Source: Pigmentiphaga kullae (GTDB lineage Bacteria; Pseudomonadota; Gammaproteobacteria; Burkholderiales; Burkholderiaceae_B). From it: a DNA stretch of 64,000 bases. Below are positions 17,882 to 26,744 of the stretch, piece by piece. The DNA lies in NCBI RefSeq assembly GCF_004216695.1, contig NZ_SGXC01000002.1:1054001-1118000 (forward strand). The letters are read 5' to 3'. The position numbers were made by a program, and so were the translations under genes. The notes under the pieces are model-generated. The model ran no database searches. It was not told where the DNA came from and worked only from the letters and a program-made list of their open reading frames with translations. Within the stretch, counting starts at the first letter, position 1; every line of letters starts with the position of its first letter.

Positions 17882-18696
17882 TGTTTCATTTCCAGCGACC
17901 GCACCATCAGGGCATTCACCGTATCCGCGGCCTCGTAGGCCGCCCAGTGGCCCGCGCCGGGAATCATGTCGAAGACCGCCTGCGGCAGCACCTCGCGCAA
18001 GGCGCGGCCTTGCGCGGGCGCATCGCCGCCGCCGTAGACATCGCGTTCGCCGGCAATGCCATGCACCGGGCAACGCAGGCCCAGGAAAGCCTCCAATTCG
18101 CGGCTGGCCAGCAGCGGCCGGGTGTCCAGCCGGCAACGCTCCAGGTTGTCGGCATGCAGCCGGACGGCCTCGTCATCGATCAGGGCGGCGTCGCCGAACA
18201 TGGAAACTTCGAGGTTGTGCCGGTGGATACGGGCCGCCTCGGCCGGATCGGCGATACCTCGCCACCGCAGCAATTCGGGCGGCCGCGGCACCGTGCGCGA
18301 GAAAGCGCCGCGCAACAACAGGATCTGGCGGACGCGCTGCGGCTGTTGCCGCGCCATGCTTTCCGCCAGGACCGAGCCCAGGGAAAATCCAGCGAGCGCC
18401 ACGTTCGCGTCAGGACCTGCGATCTGATCGAGCCCCTGCCACAGCAGACGGGCGAAAGCGGCGCACGACACGTCGCCGGCCGGCAGATCGGAATCGCCAT
18501 GGCCGGGCAGGTCGGGCACGAGTACCGTGAAGCGTTCGGCCAGGGCGGCGATGTTGCGCGCCCAATGCGTCCACGAACCGCTGTTGCCGTGCAGCAGGAC
18601 AACCAGCGGACCCGCGCCCCATTGCCGCCAGACCACGGCCCGGCCATCGTCAACCGTGGAGTGGATCCGGGCAGCTTGCCCCAGCGTGTCGACCAT
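17869..18696 (-). CDS. Alpha/beta-fold hydrolase
   Basis: Probable esterase or related hydrolase of 275 residues in the cytoplasm. The nucleophile elbow is GFSLGS (Ser105), the oxyanion region VVLLHGNSGSW, the acid probably Asp in AGERDVYG, and the base His250 (PGAGHWAAYE). The start MVDTLGQ at 18696 follows AAGGGTACGAA. It is divergent from a TetR regulator, and the intervening DNA contains a 13-base motif repeated upstream of the hydratase-lyase operon at 30.9 kb. Substrate unknown; an aromatic ester is a reasonable guess from context. Confidence 0.87.
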   Translation of the reverse strand: MVDTLGQAARIHSTVDDGRAVVWRQWGAGPLVVLLHGNSGSWTHWARNIAALAERFTVLVPDLPGHGDSDLPAGDVSCAAFARLLWQGLDQIAGPDANVALAGFSLGSVLAESMARQQPQRVRQILLLRGAFSRTVPRPPELLRWRGIADPAEAARIHRHNLEVSMFGDAALIDDEAVRLHADNLERCRLDTRPLLASRELEAFLGLRCPVHGIAGERDVYGGGDAPAQGRALREVLPQAVFDMIPGAGHWAAYEAADTVNALMVRSLEMKHDQI

Positions 18697-18751
18697 TTCG
18701 TACCCTTGTCTCTCGCGCGTCCGGTCACGTCCGGCGCTTATGATCATCACA

Positions 18752-18789
18752 CCTTATATAAAGTTTCTTTACTTATCAAGAGAATCTTG
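18752..18789. promoter_or_regulatory. Probable TetR operator, shared motif copy 1
   Basis: CCTTATATAAAGT (18752-18764) is identical to the reverse complement of 30979-30991, upstream of the hydratase-lyase operon. It is followed by a degenerate second half (CTTTACTTATCAAG) and a small inverted repeat CAAGA-GAA-TCTTG (18777-18789). It lies 56 bases upstream of the hydrolase start codon and about 116 bases upstream of the tetR start, where a divergent regulator would bind. Confidence 0.6.
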
Positions 18790-18879
18790 CATCATCATGG
18801 GAGGAGGCCTGCCGAGTTCTTCTAGAATAGGCGGCCACGGCACCACCGCCACTCTCATTCCTTCGCGCCCTGCTCTTTC

Positions 18880-19572
18880 ATGAAGAATCCATCCGCTTTG
18901 TCTTCCCCGAATCAGGAACTGGGCTTGCGCGAGCGCGCCAAACTCGACAAGCTGCGGCGCATCAAGCAGGCGGCGCGCGACGTCTTCCTGGAAAAGGGCT
19001 ACGACGTGGCGACCACGCGCGAGATCGCGCAGCGCGCCGAAGTGGCCATCGGAACCATCTTCGTCTATGCCGAGGACAAGCTCGATCTGTTGATGATGAT
19101 CGTCAACAACGACCTGGATGCCGTGAACGACAAAGGCGCCAGGGTGCTGCGGCGGGACGGTCCCTTGATCGATTTGCTCATGGCTTTCTTCGAACTGCGC
19201 TACCGCTACTGGGCCAGGCATCCGCAGATCTCGAGGCCGGCGGTGCAGGCCACCTCGGACTTCCTGGCCCGCAGCAGCGACCGCGGCGAGGAAACACGCC
19301 GTTTCTACGCCCGCCGCGCCAACATCTACGCCATGCTGGCCGACGTGGTGCGGCGCAAACAGGAACAAAAGCAGATCGGCAGCGACGCGGCCCCCGATCT
19401 GATCGCCTCGTTGTTCGTCACCATCTACCTGGCCGAAGTGCGGCGCTGGCTCAGCCAGCCCACGCCGCGACCCGGCGTCGGCCTGGCCTCGCTGCGCGCG
19501 CTGCTGCGCCTGGCCATCGAAGGGCTGGCGCCCATGGCGGCCGAACGGCAGGCACTGGCGTCCACCGACTGA
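18880..19572 (+). CDS. TetR-family transcriptional regulator
   Basis: Repressor-type protein of 230 residues. The N-terminal TetR domain is clear: RRIKQAARDVFLEKGYDVAT, then TREIAQRAEVAIGTIFVYAE with the helix-turn-helix near residues 47-66. The C-terminal ligand domain is family-specific (FFELRYRYWARHPQISRP). It is divergent from the alpha/beta hydrolase and Bug operon and, through the shared motif, is a candidate regulator of the acyl-CoA synthetase/lyase operon 12 kb away. It ends four bases before a convergent hypothetical gene. Confidence 0.92.
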   Translation: MKNPSALSSPNQELGLRERAKLDKLRRIKQAARDVFLEKGYDVATTREIAQRAEVAIGTIFVYAEDKLDLLMMIVNNDLDAVNDKGARVLRRDGPLIDLLMAFFELRYRYWARHPQISRPAVQATSDFLARSSDRGEETRRFYARRANIYAMLADVVRRKQEQKQIGSDAAPDLIASLFVTIYLAEVRRWLSQPTPRPGVGLASLRALLRLAIEGLAPMAAERQALASTD

Positions 19573-19576
19573 GCGG

Positions 19577-19978
19577 CTACGCCCCTCCCAACAGGTCGCG
19601 CGAGTCGAGCAAGGCGTAGACGATCCCGGGAGTGCGTTCGAAGCAGCGGCGGATCGCGGCGGGAACGGCTTCGCGCGTCTTGCGGCACAGGCCCCGCTGC
19701 TCGGCCAGTTCGATGGTGATACCTCGCACCGTGCGGACTTCATTGGCGCTGGGTTCGATATGCAAGACGATGCCCAGTTGCGCATGCATGCGCGCCTGCA
19801 TCGCCATCAGGTCTTCCAGGGTGGCCAGGGTTTCGAGACGGGCCACCAGGCGCTTCTCTTCTTCCTTGGTCAACAGAAGGATGCGCCTATCGCCCTGCGG
19901 GTCGGCCAGCAAATGGTCGCGTTCGCAGATACAGGCGCCGGGCGGGCATTCCTTGCGGATGGGAAACGAGGCATTCAT
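19577..19978 (-). CDS. Small Cys-containing protein of unknown function
   Basis: Unrecognised 133-residue protein. The N-terminus has a tight cysteine cluster, ECPPGACICERD (Cys11, Cys16, Cys18), and a later Cys pair in RGLCRKTRE and RRCFERT, which could bind a metal or iron-sulfur cluster. The middle is a charged helix (LTKEEEKRLVARLETLATLE). It follows the SDR gene by 11 bases at the end of the Mo-hydroxylase operon. Confidence 0.7.
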   Translation of the reverse strand: MNASFPIRKECPPGACICERDHLLADPQGDRRILLLTKEEEKRLVARLETLATLEDLMAMQARMHAQLGIVLHIEPSANEVRTVRGITIELAEQRGLCRKTREAVPAAIRRCFERTPGIVYALLDSRDLLGGA

Positions 19979-19989
19979 GCCTCGGGATT

Positions 19990-20721
19990 TTAGCCCCTGC
20001 CCAGCAAAGGCATGGACAGGGGAAACATCGTGCCTTCATAAAAATTCACCTCGGGCGGCAGGCTGGCCATCAGCAGCACGACCCGGGCCACGTCCTCGGC
20101 CTTCATCAACTCGCCGGGTTCGAACTTGCGGCCGGACTTGGCGGCCAGCGCCGACTCGGTCACGCCGGGATGCAGCACGCTGACCGCGATGCCGTGCGCC
20201 CGTCCGTCCAGCGCCAGCGCGTGGGTCATGCCGGACAAGCCGTGCTTGGTCGTGGTGTACGGCACCGAGTCCGGCCGCGGCACCTTGGCCGCCACGCTGC
20301 CGATGTTGACGATGCGCCCCTGGCGCCGCGGCTTCATGACCCGAAAGGCCTCGCGGCTGCAAAGGAAGGCGCCGGTCAGGTTCACGTCGACGACGCTGCG
20401 CCAGGTATCCAGGCTCATGTCCTCGATGGGCTGGCTGGTGGTGACGCCGGCGTTGTTGACCAGCACGTCCACGCGGCCATGGGCGGCCAGCGCGGCGGCG
20501 AACAATTGCGCCACGTCTTCTTCGCGGCTGACGTCGGCGACGCAGGCAAGCGCCTCGCCGCCCGCCTCGCGCACCATCCGTGCCGTCTCATCCAGGGCGT
20601 CCCGGCCGCGGGCGGCCAGCACCACGCGCGCGCCGGCCTGGCCGAACGCCACCGCCACGGCCCGGCCGATGCCGGAACTGGCGCCGGTCACGATCGCGAC
20701 GCGATCCTCAAGGCTGCGCAT
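19990..20721 (-). CDS. Short-chain dehydrogenase/reductase (SDR)
   Basis: NAD(P)-dependent oxidoreductase of 243 residues, classical SDR fold. The cofactor motif TGASSGIGRAVAVAFG is at the N-terminus, followed by NNAG near residue 89, catalytic Ser in NIGSVAAK and YTTTK as the Tyr-x-x-x-Lys pair. FabG-like by general pattern, but in this operon (Mo-hydroxylase, enoyl-CoA hydratase, Bug) it probably oxidises or reduces a catabolic intermediate. It starts 21 bases after the Bug gene. Confidence 0.9.
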   Translation of the reverse strand: MRSLEDRVAIVTGASSGIGRAVAVAFGQAGARVVLAARGRDALDETARMVREAGGEALACVADVSREEDVAQLFAAALAAHGRVDVLVNNAGVTTSQPIEDMSLDTWRSVVDVNLTGAFLCSREAFRVMKPRRQGRIVNIGSVAAKVPRPDSVPYTTTKHGLSGMTHALALDGRAHGIAVSVLHPGVTESALAAKSGRKFEPGELMKAEDVARVVLLMASLPPEVNFYEGTMFPLSMPLLGRG

Positions 20722-20742
20722 GTCTGCCCCGTCCCTTGTTCG

Positions 20743-21705
20743 TCATTCGACGGTCATGCCCGCGGCGCGGATAATGCGCCCCCATTTCTCGGTGTCGACC
20801 GCCACCACCCGCGCGAGATCGTCCGGACCTCCACTCAGGGGTTCGGCGCCGATGCCGCGCAGAAAGCGGGCCATCTCGGGGCTGCCGGTAACCTTGAGCA
20901 GCGCGGCGCTAAGCGTCTTGCGCACGGCCTCGGGCGGATTGGCGGGCAGAAAGATGCCGAACCATCCCCCCAGGTCGTAGCCTTTCACGCCAGCTTCGTC
21001 CATGGTGGGCACATCGGGCAACGACGTGGGCCGCTTGCTGCCCGTTACCGCCAGCGCCTTCACGCGGCCCCCCTTGAGCTGGGGAATGGCCAGTGTCGCG
21101 TCGGCGAACAGGAAACTCACCCGCCCGCCGATCAGATCGGTCAGGGCCGGCGGCACGCCCTTGTAAGGCACGTTGACGGCATCGACGCCTGCCAGCGTCT
21201 TGTAGAGTTCTCCGGCCACCTGCCCCGTGGCATTGCCGCTGCCCCACGAATACTTGCCGGGCTGGTCCTTGAGCAGCTTGGTCAACTGCGCGACGTTGTC
21301 GACCTTGGTGTGTTCGGGCGCCACCAGCAGGACGAACCCCAGGCTGGCCACCGTGCCCACCGGCGCGAAATCCTTGATGGGATCGAAGGGCAGCTTCTTG
21401 AACAGATGGACGTTGGCCGCGTGGGTGGAGTTTGGCGTGAACAGGATGGTGTAGCCGTCGGCGGGCGCCTTGGCCACGAAATCGGCGGCCAGGTTGCCGA
21501 GCGCACCGGCCTTGTTTTCCACCACCACCGGCTGGCCGAGTTCCTTTTCCAATCCCGCGGCCACCTGGCGCGCCACATTGTCGATGCCGCTGCCCGCGGG
21601 ATATCCCAGCAACATGCGCACGGGCCGCACGGGGTAGTCGGCGGCCAGGGCCGGCGCGCCGGACATCAGAGTGATCGCGGCAAACGCGGCAAGGCACTTC
21701 TTCAT
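20743..21705 (-). CDS. Bug-family periplasmic solute-binding protein
   Basis: Receptor of 320 residues from MKKCLAAFAAITLMSGAPAL at 21705, with GAGGAGACGATATCA upstream. The mature domain begins YPVRPVRMLLGYPAGSGIDN, a slightly unusual ligand loop (GYPAGSGIDN rather than PFPPGGxxD). Further blocks are NVPYKGVPPALTDLIGGR and LPDVPTMDEAGVKGYD. It lies inside the minus-strand operon between an enoyl-CoA hydratase and the SDR, so it should bring in the substrate of this pathway. Confidence 0.92.
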   Translation of the reverse strand: MKKCLAAFAAITLMSGAPALAADYPVRPVRMLLGYPAGSGIDNVARQVAAGLEKELGQPVVVENKAGALGNLAADFVAKAPADGYTILFTPNSTHAANVHLFKKLPFDPIKDFAPVGTVASLGFVLLVAPEHTKVDNVAQLTKLLKDQPGKYSWGSGNATGQVAGELYKTLAGVDAVNVPYKGVPPALTDLIGGRVSFLFADATLAIPQLKGGRVKALAVTGSKRPTSLPDVPTMDEAGVKGYDLGGWFGIFLPANPPEAVRKTLSAALLKVTGSPEMARFLRGIGAEPLSGGPDDLARVVAVDTEKWGRIIRAAGMTVE

Positions 21706-21734
21706 TGATATCGTCTCCTCTCGAAAGCTTTTCG

Positions 21735-22469
21735 TCACGCCGGCCGCTCGAACTTGGCCGATAGCGCGGTGCCGGACAGATGTCCGGCCAGGCTGCTGGA
21801 GGTGCCTACCGGCAATCCCGGCGCCAGCTCCATGAATTGCTTGACCGCGCGCACCGTGACCGGGCTGCACTCCAGGATCGTGGCCGCGATGCGGTCGGCC
21901 CGCGACCGCAGCTCGGCGCGCGGCACGACCTCGCTGGCCAGACCGGCCTGCCAGGCCTCGCGGGCGCCCACCAGATCCCGCGTCAGCACCATGCGCGCGA
22001 TCGTCTTCATCGGTACCCGGCCGATCAGCGCCGACATCACCAGGGCGGGAGGAATGTCGCGCTCCATCTCGGGAATCTGGAAGCTTGCGTCATCGGCAGC
22101 CAGCGTGATGTCGCACACGCCCGCCAGGGCGCAGCCGACGCCATAGGCCTTGCCGTGCACGACGGACAGCACCGGCACCGGCGCCGTCTTGAGCGCGTCG
22201 TACAGCGCGAGCGCCGGCATCGCCACATTGCGCCGCAGGGCCTCGCCGGTCGGCGTCGAACCCGGCTTGGGCATGGGCGAGACCCGCCCGGCGCAGAAAT
22301 CCTCGCCCTCGCCCGACAGGCGGATCAAGCGGACCTGCTCGTCCAGGTTGGAGACGGCGTCGATGATCAGTTGCCCCATCTCGGCGCTCATGAGATTGCC
22401 GTTCCCCGGGGTGTTCAATACGATGTCCAGCAGGCCCGCATGGCTGCGGACCGATACCGGTTCGCTCAT
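21735..22469 (-). CDS. Enoyl-CoA hydratase/isomerase family protein
   Basis: Crotonase-fold protein of 244 residues acting on a CoA thioester. The oxyanion-hole segments are GEGEDFCAGR and HGKAYGVGCALAGVCDITLA, followed by FQIPEMERDIPP. The catalytic Glu positions of true hydratases are only partly conserved, so isomerase or another crotonase reaction is possible. Its ATG overlaps the coxL-like stop codon by four bases, indicating translational coupling with the Mo-hydroxylase. Confidence 0.85.
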   Translation of the reverse strand: MSEPVSVRSHAGLLDIVLNTPGNGNLMSAEMGQLIIDAVSNLDEQVRLIRLSGEGEDFCAGRVSPMPKPGSTPTGEALRRNVAMPALALYDALKTAPVPVLSVVHGKAYGVGCALAGVCDITLAADDASFQIPEMERDIPPALVMSALIGRVPMKTIARMVLTRDLVGAREAWQAGLASEVVPRAELRSRADRIAATILECSPVTVRAVKQFMELAPGLPVGTSSSLAGHLSGTALSAKFERPA

Positions 22470-24826
22470 GGCTGTACTCCCTGTGCGCGTTGTATGGCCG
22501 ACCAGATCGCGGCGGGCGTGGCCGGCATGGGCAGCTCTTCGTGCGTGATGCCGCGCAGCGCGTCGGCCAGCGCGTTGAATATGGCGGCCGTGGCAGGCGT
22601 GATGCCGCTCTCGCCGCCGCCCTTGACCCCCAGCGCGTTGCCGTGGGTGCGGTCCTCGGTCAGTTCCACGTCGAAGCGCCGCGGGATCGCCCCCGCTCGC
22701 GCCACGCCGTAGTCCATGTACGAACCGCTGAATATCTGTCCGCTTTCCGGGTCGACGTGGTAGTCCTCGAAAAAGGCCTGTCCTATGCCCTGCGCCAGGC
22801 CGCCATGCACCTGGCCTTCGACGATCAGCGGATTGATCGGGCGTCCGACGTCGTCGATGGACGTATAGCGCACGATCTCCACGTCGCCGGTCTCGGGATC
22901 GATCTCCAGTTCGCAGACCGCCGTGCCCGTGGGATGGGCGGCGATACGGCCATTGAACTCGGCGTCGACGTAGAAGCGGCGCTCTTGCGGATTGCCGGGC
23001 ACGCCCTCGCGCCCGATATGGGCCGCGATCTCGCCCAGGCCCGCCGCGCGCTGCCCGGCCTGGTCGCGCACGCGACCGTCCTCGTAGCGCAGGCCCTGGA
23101 CATCAACGCCCCACATCGAGGCCGCTGCCACCAGCGCCGTGGATCGCAAGCGCTCGCCGGCCTGCAGCAGCAGATGCCCCACCAGGCGCATGGAACGGTC
23201 CGAATGCGAACCGCCCCCCACCTTGACGAAGTGGGAATCGCCGGTGCGCATGGTGACGGCCTCGAAGGGCACGCCCAGTTCGTCGGCCAGCACCTGCACG
23301 AAGCTGGTTTCGTGCCCTTGCCCCGTGCTTTGCGTGCCGACCACGAAATCAACGTGGCCATCGGTGCCTATGGTGATCTCGATGCGTTCGCGCGGCGCGC
23401 CCACCGGCGACTCCACGTAATTGGCCAGCCCCGTGCCGAGCAATTTGCCGCGCGCGCGCGCATCGCGCTTGCGCTGCCCGGCCTCGCTCCACTGCGATAC
23501 CACCAGGGCCCGCTCCATGTTGGCCGCGAAGGCGCCGCTGTCATAGGTCAGCCCCATGGGACTGTGATAGGGCATCTGCGCCGGCTGGATGAGATTACGC
23601 CGGCGCAGTTCGATGCGGTCCATGCCCATCTCGTCGGCGGCGACATCCAGCATCCGTTCCATCACGTGCGTGGCTTCCGGACGGCCCGCGCCCCGGTAAG
23701 GGCCGGTGGGCGGCGTGTTCGTAAGCACCGCGGACAGCAGCGCCGTGGCCGCGGGCACGTGGTAGACCGTGGTCATGATGCGCGAGCCGTTGGCCAGGGG
23801 CACATACGACACGGTATGGGCGCCGATGTTGCCGACGATCTCGTTGTCTATGCCCAGGATGCGTCCTTGCGCGTCGAACGCGATGGCCGCCCGGATGACC
23901 TGGTCGCGCCCCTGGTAGTCCGACAGGAAGGCCTCGTTGCGGTCGCTGGTCCACTTCACCGGCCGCCCTACCCTGCGCGCGGCCCAAAGCACCGCGAGCT
24001 GGTCGGGATTCACGCAACTGCGCGGACCGAAGCCGCCGCCCACGTCAGGCGACACCACTCGTAATTTCGCCGGGGATATCCCCAGTGCATCGGCGATGCA
24101 CATCTGCTGGCGCGTCACGCCCTGGCTGCCCGAGATCAGCAGGTATTCGCCGGAGCCTTCGTCGAAGCTGCCCAGCGCCGAGCGCGGTTCCATCTGGCAA
24201 TTGACGATGCGGCTGTTGCGAAACTCCCGGCGCACGACGTGGTGGGCGCGGGCAAAGGCCTCGCGCACCGCGGCCTCGTCGCCCACCCGGGCCTGGAAGC
24301 ACAGGTTGCGCGGCGCGCCGTCCCACAATTGCGGCGCCCCTTCGTCCATGGCCTGCACCGCGTCCACCACGGCCGGCAAGGGGTCGTAGTCGATCAGCAC
24401 CATTTCGCAGGCGTCGCGGGCCTCGCGCATGCTGCGGGCCACCACCAGCACCACCGGCTCGCCGACGTGGCGCACGCGATCCACCACCAATGGCAGATGC
24501 CGCTGGTTGAAGATACTGCCGGTCAGCGAATGCTGGAAGGCACGTTCCTTGAAGGCAACGGCGTCGGCGGGATTGGGAATGTGGTCCATGCCGCGCAGGC
24601 CGTCGTCCAGGTAATCCTGGCCGCGCAGCACCGCGATCACCCCGGGCGCCTGCGCCGCCGCCTCGATGTCGATGCCGCGGATGACGGCATGGGCATGGGT
24701 GGACCGCACGAACGCGCCATAGGCCTGGCCGGGCAGATTCACGTCGTCGGTATAGCGGCCCTGGCCCCGCACCAGCCGCTGGTCTTCGGCGCGCGGACGC
24801 GGCTGGCCGACCAATCGGCTATCCAT
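22466..24826 (-). CDS. Molybdenum-hydroxylase large subunit, form II CoxL-like (xanthine oxidase family)
   Basis: Molybdopterin-binding subunit of a hydroxylase that oxidises an aldehyde or heteroaromatic ring with water as oxygen source. Length is 786 residues. Cofactor motifs are VVSPDVGGGFGPRS and the active-site loop PYRGAGR at residues 376-382, which is the form II signature; true CO dehydrogenases have AYRCSFR. The catalytic Glu739 is in GVKGGGESG. The start at 24826 has GGGAGG upstream and overlaps coxS by eight bases. Genes for the other two subunits and a CoxG-type accessory protein lie directly upstream. Substrate unknown. Confidence 0.92.
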   Translation of the reverse strand: MDSRLVGQPRPRAEDQRLVRGQGRYTDDVNLPGQAYGAFVRSTHAHAVIRGIDIEAAAQAPGVIAVLRGQDYLDDGLRGMDHIPNPADAVAFKERAFQHSLTGSIFNQRHLPLVVDRVRHVGEPVVLVVARSMREARDACEMVLIDYDPLPAVVDAVQAMDEGAPQLWDGAPRNLCFQARVGDEAAVREAFARAHHVVRREFRNSRIVNCQMEPRSALGSFDEGSGEYLLISGSQGVTRQQMCIADALGISPAKLRVVSPDVGGGFGPRSCVNPDQLAVLWAARRVGRPVKWTSDRNEAFLSDYQGRDQVIRAAIAFDAQGRILGIDNEIVGNIGAHTVSYVPLANGSRIMTTVYHVPAATALLSAVLTNTPPTGPYRGAGRPEATHVMERMLDVAADEMGMDRIELRRRNLIQPAQMPYHSPMGLTYDSGAFAANMERALVVSQWSEAGQRKRDARARGKLLGTGLANYVESPVGAPRERIEITIGTDGHVDFVVGTQSTGQGHETSFVQVLADELGVPFEAVTMRTGDSHFVKVGGGSHSDRSMRLVGHLLLQAGERLRSTALVAAASMWGVDVQGLRYEDGRVRDQAGQRAAGLGEIAAHIGREGVPGNPQERRFYVDAEFNGRIAAHPTGTAVCELEIDPETGDVEIVRYTSIDDVGRPINPLIVEGQVHGGLAQGIGQAFFEDYHVDPESGQIFSGSYMDYGVARAGAIPRRFDVELTEDRTHGNALGVKGGGESGITPATAAIFNALADALRGITHEELPMPATPAAIWSAIQRAQGVQP

Positions 24827-25316
24827 GCTGCCTCCCGACGGGCTTGCCCGCTTCCATGCGCGCACGCGCCGCGTGCTTGACCGCCTCGATGATGTTGACG
24901 TAGCCCGTGCAGCGGCAGATGTTTCCTTCCAGGGCGCGATGGATCCGCTCGTCGTCCAGCGAACCGTCGGTATCCAGGTAGTAGTCGATCGCCATCATCA
25001 TGCCCGGCGTACAGAAGCCGCATTGCAGGCCATGGCAGGCGACGAAGGCCGCCGGCACCTCGCCCAGCTGCTGCGGGGTCGACAACCCCTCCACGGTCAG
25101 CACCTCGCCGCCGCTGGCCTGCGCGGCCAGCACCGTGCACGACTTGACCGCGGCGCCGTCGAGCTTGACCGTGCATGCGCCGCACTGGCTGGTATCGCAG
25201 CCGACGTGGGTGCCGGTCAGGCCCAGTTCGCCGCGCAGCAGTTCCACCAGCAGGGTTCGGTCATCCACCTCGCGGCTGGTCGCCACGCCATTGACGCGCA
25301 GTTCCACACGACTCAT
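24819..25316 (-). CDS. Molybdenum-hydroxylase small subunit with two [2Fe-2S] clusters (CoxS-like)
   Basis: Electron-transfer subunit of 165 residues. The plant-type ferredoxin cluster uses Cys40, Cys45, Cys48 and Cys60 (GCDTSQCGACTVKLDG, SC), and the second, helical domain cluster uses Cys99, Cys102, Cys134 and Cys136 (CGFCTPG, ICRCTGY). All eight cysteines are present. It overlaps coxG by four bases and coxL by eight, so the three are translated together. Confidence 0.95.
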   Translation of the reverse strand: MSRVELRVNGVATSREVDDRTLLVELLRGELGLTGTHVGCDTSQCGACTVKLDGAAVKSCTVLAAQASGGEVLTVEGLSTPQQLGEVPAAFVACHGLQCGFCTPGMMMAIDYYLDTDGSLDDERIHRALEGNICRCTGYVNIIEAVKHAARARMEAGKPVGRQHG

Positions 25317-25768
25317 GGCGCGACCTTCTCTTCCACCTTGACGCTGAAGCGTTCGAAGAACTGCGCCGCCATCTTGTTGGCCACCGAGCCCACCAGCCGC
25401 GCGCCGATCTGCGCGAGCTTGCCGCCGACCTGGGCCTGGGCCACGTAAGTCAGTACCGTGCCCTCGCCGTCTTCGGCCAACTCGACGTCGGCCACCATTT
25501 TTCCGAAACCGGCGATGCCGCCATCGCCCTGGCCGATGATGCGATAGCCCTGCGGCGCGCGCTTGTCGGCGATGCTCAGGGTCCCCTTGAAGCGCGCCTT
25601 CACCGGGCCGATGGCGGCCACCACCACGGCGGCATATTCGTCCTGCGCCTCGCCAGCGGTGAACGATTCGCAGCCAGGCACGCATGCCTGCAGGATTTCC
25701 GGGGTGTTCAGGTATTCCCACACCCGTTCGCGGGGTGCCCGCAGCGTATGCGATCCTTTCAGTTCCAT
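25313..25768 (-). CDS. CoxG-like SRPBCC protein (carbon-monoxide-dehydrogenase accessory type)
   Basis: Lipid/ligand-binding fold protein of 151 residues. It starts MELKGSHTLRAPRERVWEYL, with the family blocks PGCESF and AAIGPVKARFKGTLSI and the ending GSVANKMAAQFFERFSVKVEE. Known CoxG proteins help attach the Mo-hydroxylase to the membrane or assist its maturation. It lies between coxM and coxS in the same operon; a CoxG gene inside a form II operon is common. Confidence 0.9.
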   Translation of the reverse strand: MELKGSHTLRAPRERVWEYLNTPEILQACVPGCESFTAGEAQDEYAAVVVAAIGPVKARFKGTLSIADKRAPQGYRIIGQGDGGIAGFGKMVADVELAEDGEGTVLTYVAQAQVGGKLAQIGARLVGSVANKMAAQFFERFSVKVEEKVAP

Positions 25769-25811
25769 GACTTCTCCACCTTGCGCGGCCTCGCTCCGGG
25801 CCGTCCGCGAT

Positions 25812-26603
25812 TCAAGATAATTGCGCCCAGGCGCGCCGCGCCATCACCCGCACCAGATTGGCGCGATAGGCGGCGCTGCCCGCGCGGTCCTCGTTCAGTT
25901 CATCGGCATCCAGGGGAACCGTGGCCAGCGCCCCGGCGTCGCCGTTGGCCAGCGCCGCCTCCGCCTCGTGCCAGCGGAATACGCAGGGCCCGGCCCCGGT
26001 CACCGCCACCCGCACGCCTTGCGCGGTATCGGCGACGAACACGCCCGTTACCGCGTAGCCCGTGGCCTTGTGGCGATACTTGGCGTAAGCGCTGCGGCGG
26101 GGAACGGGAAATTCGAAGCCCACGATGATCTCGCCCGGGACCAGCGCGGTCTCGAACATGCCGGTAAAGAAATCGTCGGCGGCGATGCGCCGCTGGCTGC
26201 TTATCACGGTCGCCCCCAGCCCCAGCACGGCGGCCGGATAGTCGGCGGAGGGATCGTTGTTGGCCACGGACCCGCCCATGGTGCCGCGGTTGCGCACCTG
26301 CGGATCGGCGATCAGGCCTGCCAGGGCCGCCAGGCCCGGAATGGTCTGGCCCACCAGGGTCGATTCGGCCACCTGCACATGGCGCGTGGCGGCACCGATT
26401 TTCAGCATGTCGCCGTCGCGCGAGATGCCTTGCAACTCCGGCAGGCGCGTCAGATCAACCAGGTGCGAAGGCGCCGCCAGCCGCTGCTTGAGGGTGGGCA
26501 CCAGGGTCATGCCGCCCGACAGGGGGCGGGCTTCGGGCTCGCGGGCCAGGCAGTCCAGCGCTTCCTGCAAGGTGGCCGGACGCACATAGCTCAGGGGGTA
26601 CAC
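25812..26603 (-). CDS. Molybdenum-hydroxylase FAD subunit (CoxM-like)
   Basis: FAD-binding middle subunit of 263 residues that passes electrons from the iron-sulfur clusters to the acceptor. FAD-binding motifs are PLSGGMTLVPTLKQRL (usual AGGxxLxP) and RNRGTMGGSVANNDPSADYP (usual TIGG). A C-terminal CO-dehydrogenase flavoprotein domain follows (YAKYRHKATGYAVTGV). It is the first gene of the operon; a strong palindrome lies 114-137 bases upstream. Confidence 0.93.
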   Translation of the reverse strand: MYPLSYVRPATLQEALDCLAREPEARPLSGGMTLVPTLKQRLAAPSHLVDLTRLPELQGISRDGDMLKIGAATRHVQVAESTLVGQTIPGLAALAGLIADPQVRNRGTMGGSVANNDPSADYPAAVLGLGATVISSQRRIAADDFFTGMFETALVPGEIIVGFEFPVPRRSAYAKYRHKATGYAVTGVFVADTAQGVRVAVTGAGPCVFRWHEAEAALANGDAGALATVPLDADELNEDRAGSAAYRANLVRVMARRAWAQLS

Positions 26604-26716
26604 ATTGTCTCCGTCATTATCGTGGGCGGCCGCGACATGCCGCGCCGCCTGATCCCCGCTAACTGTAGAAGAAACACCGCAAAGGCTGAAACACGGGTTT
26701 GCGATGGCCTCACAAA

Positions 26717-26740
26717 CATTTTCGATAAGTCTCGAAAATG
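26717..26740. promoter_or_regulatory. Strong palindrome before the Mo-hydroxylase operon
   Basis: Nine-base perfect arms CATTTTCGA and TCGAAAATG flank TAAGTC. The site lies four bases beyond the acyl-CoA dehydrogenase stop codon and about 115 bases upstream of coxM. AT-rich arms in a GC-rich region suggest a regulator-binding site; it could also act as a weak transcript end for the upstream operon. Confidence 0.6.
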
Positions 26741-26744
26741 GCGT

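Noticed and set aside
22490..24064. Long open frame (524 codons) on the plus strand opposite coxL
   Set aside because: GC-rich third positions create antisense frames; the minus strand encodes a complete, motif-rich CoxL protein.
22466..26603. True aerobic CO dehydrogenase operon
   Set aside because: The CoxL active-site loop is PYRGAGR (form II), not AYRCSFR.
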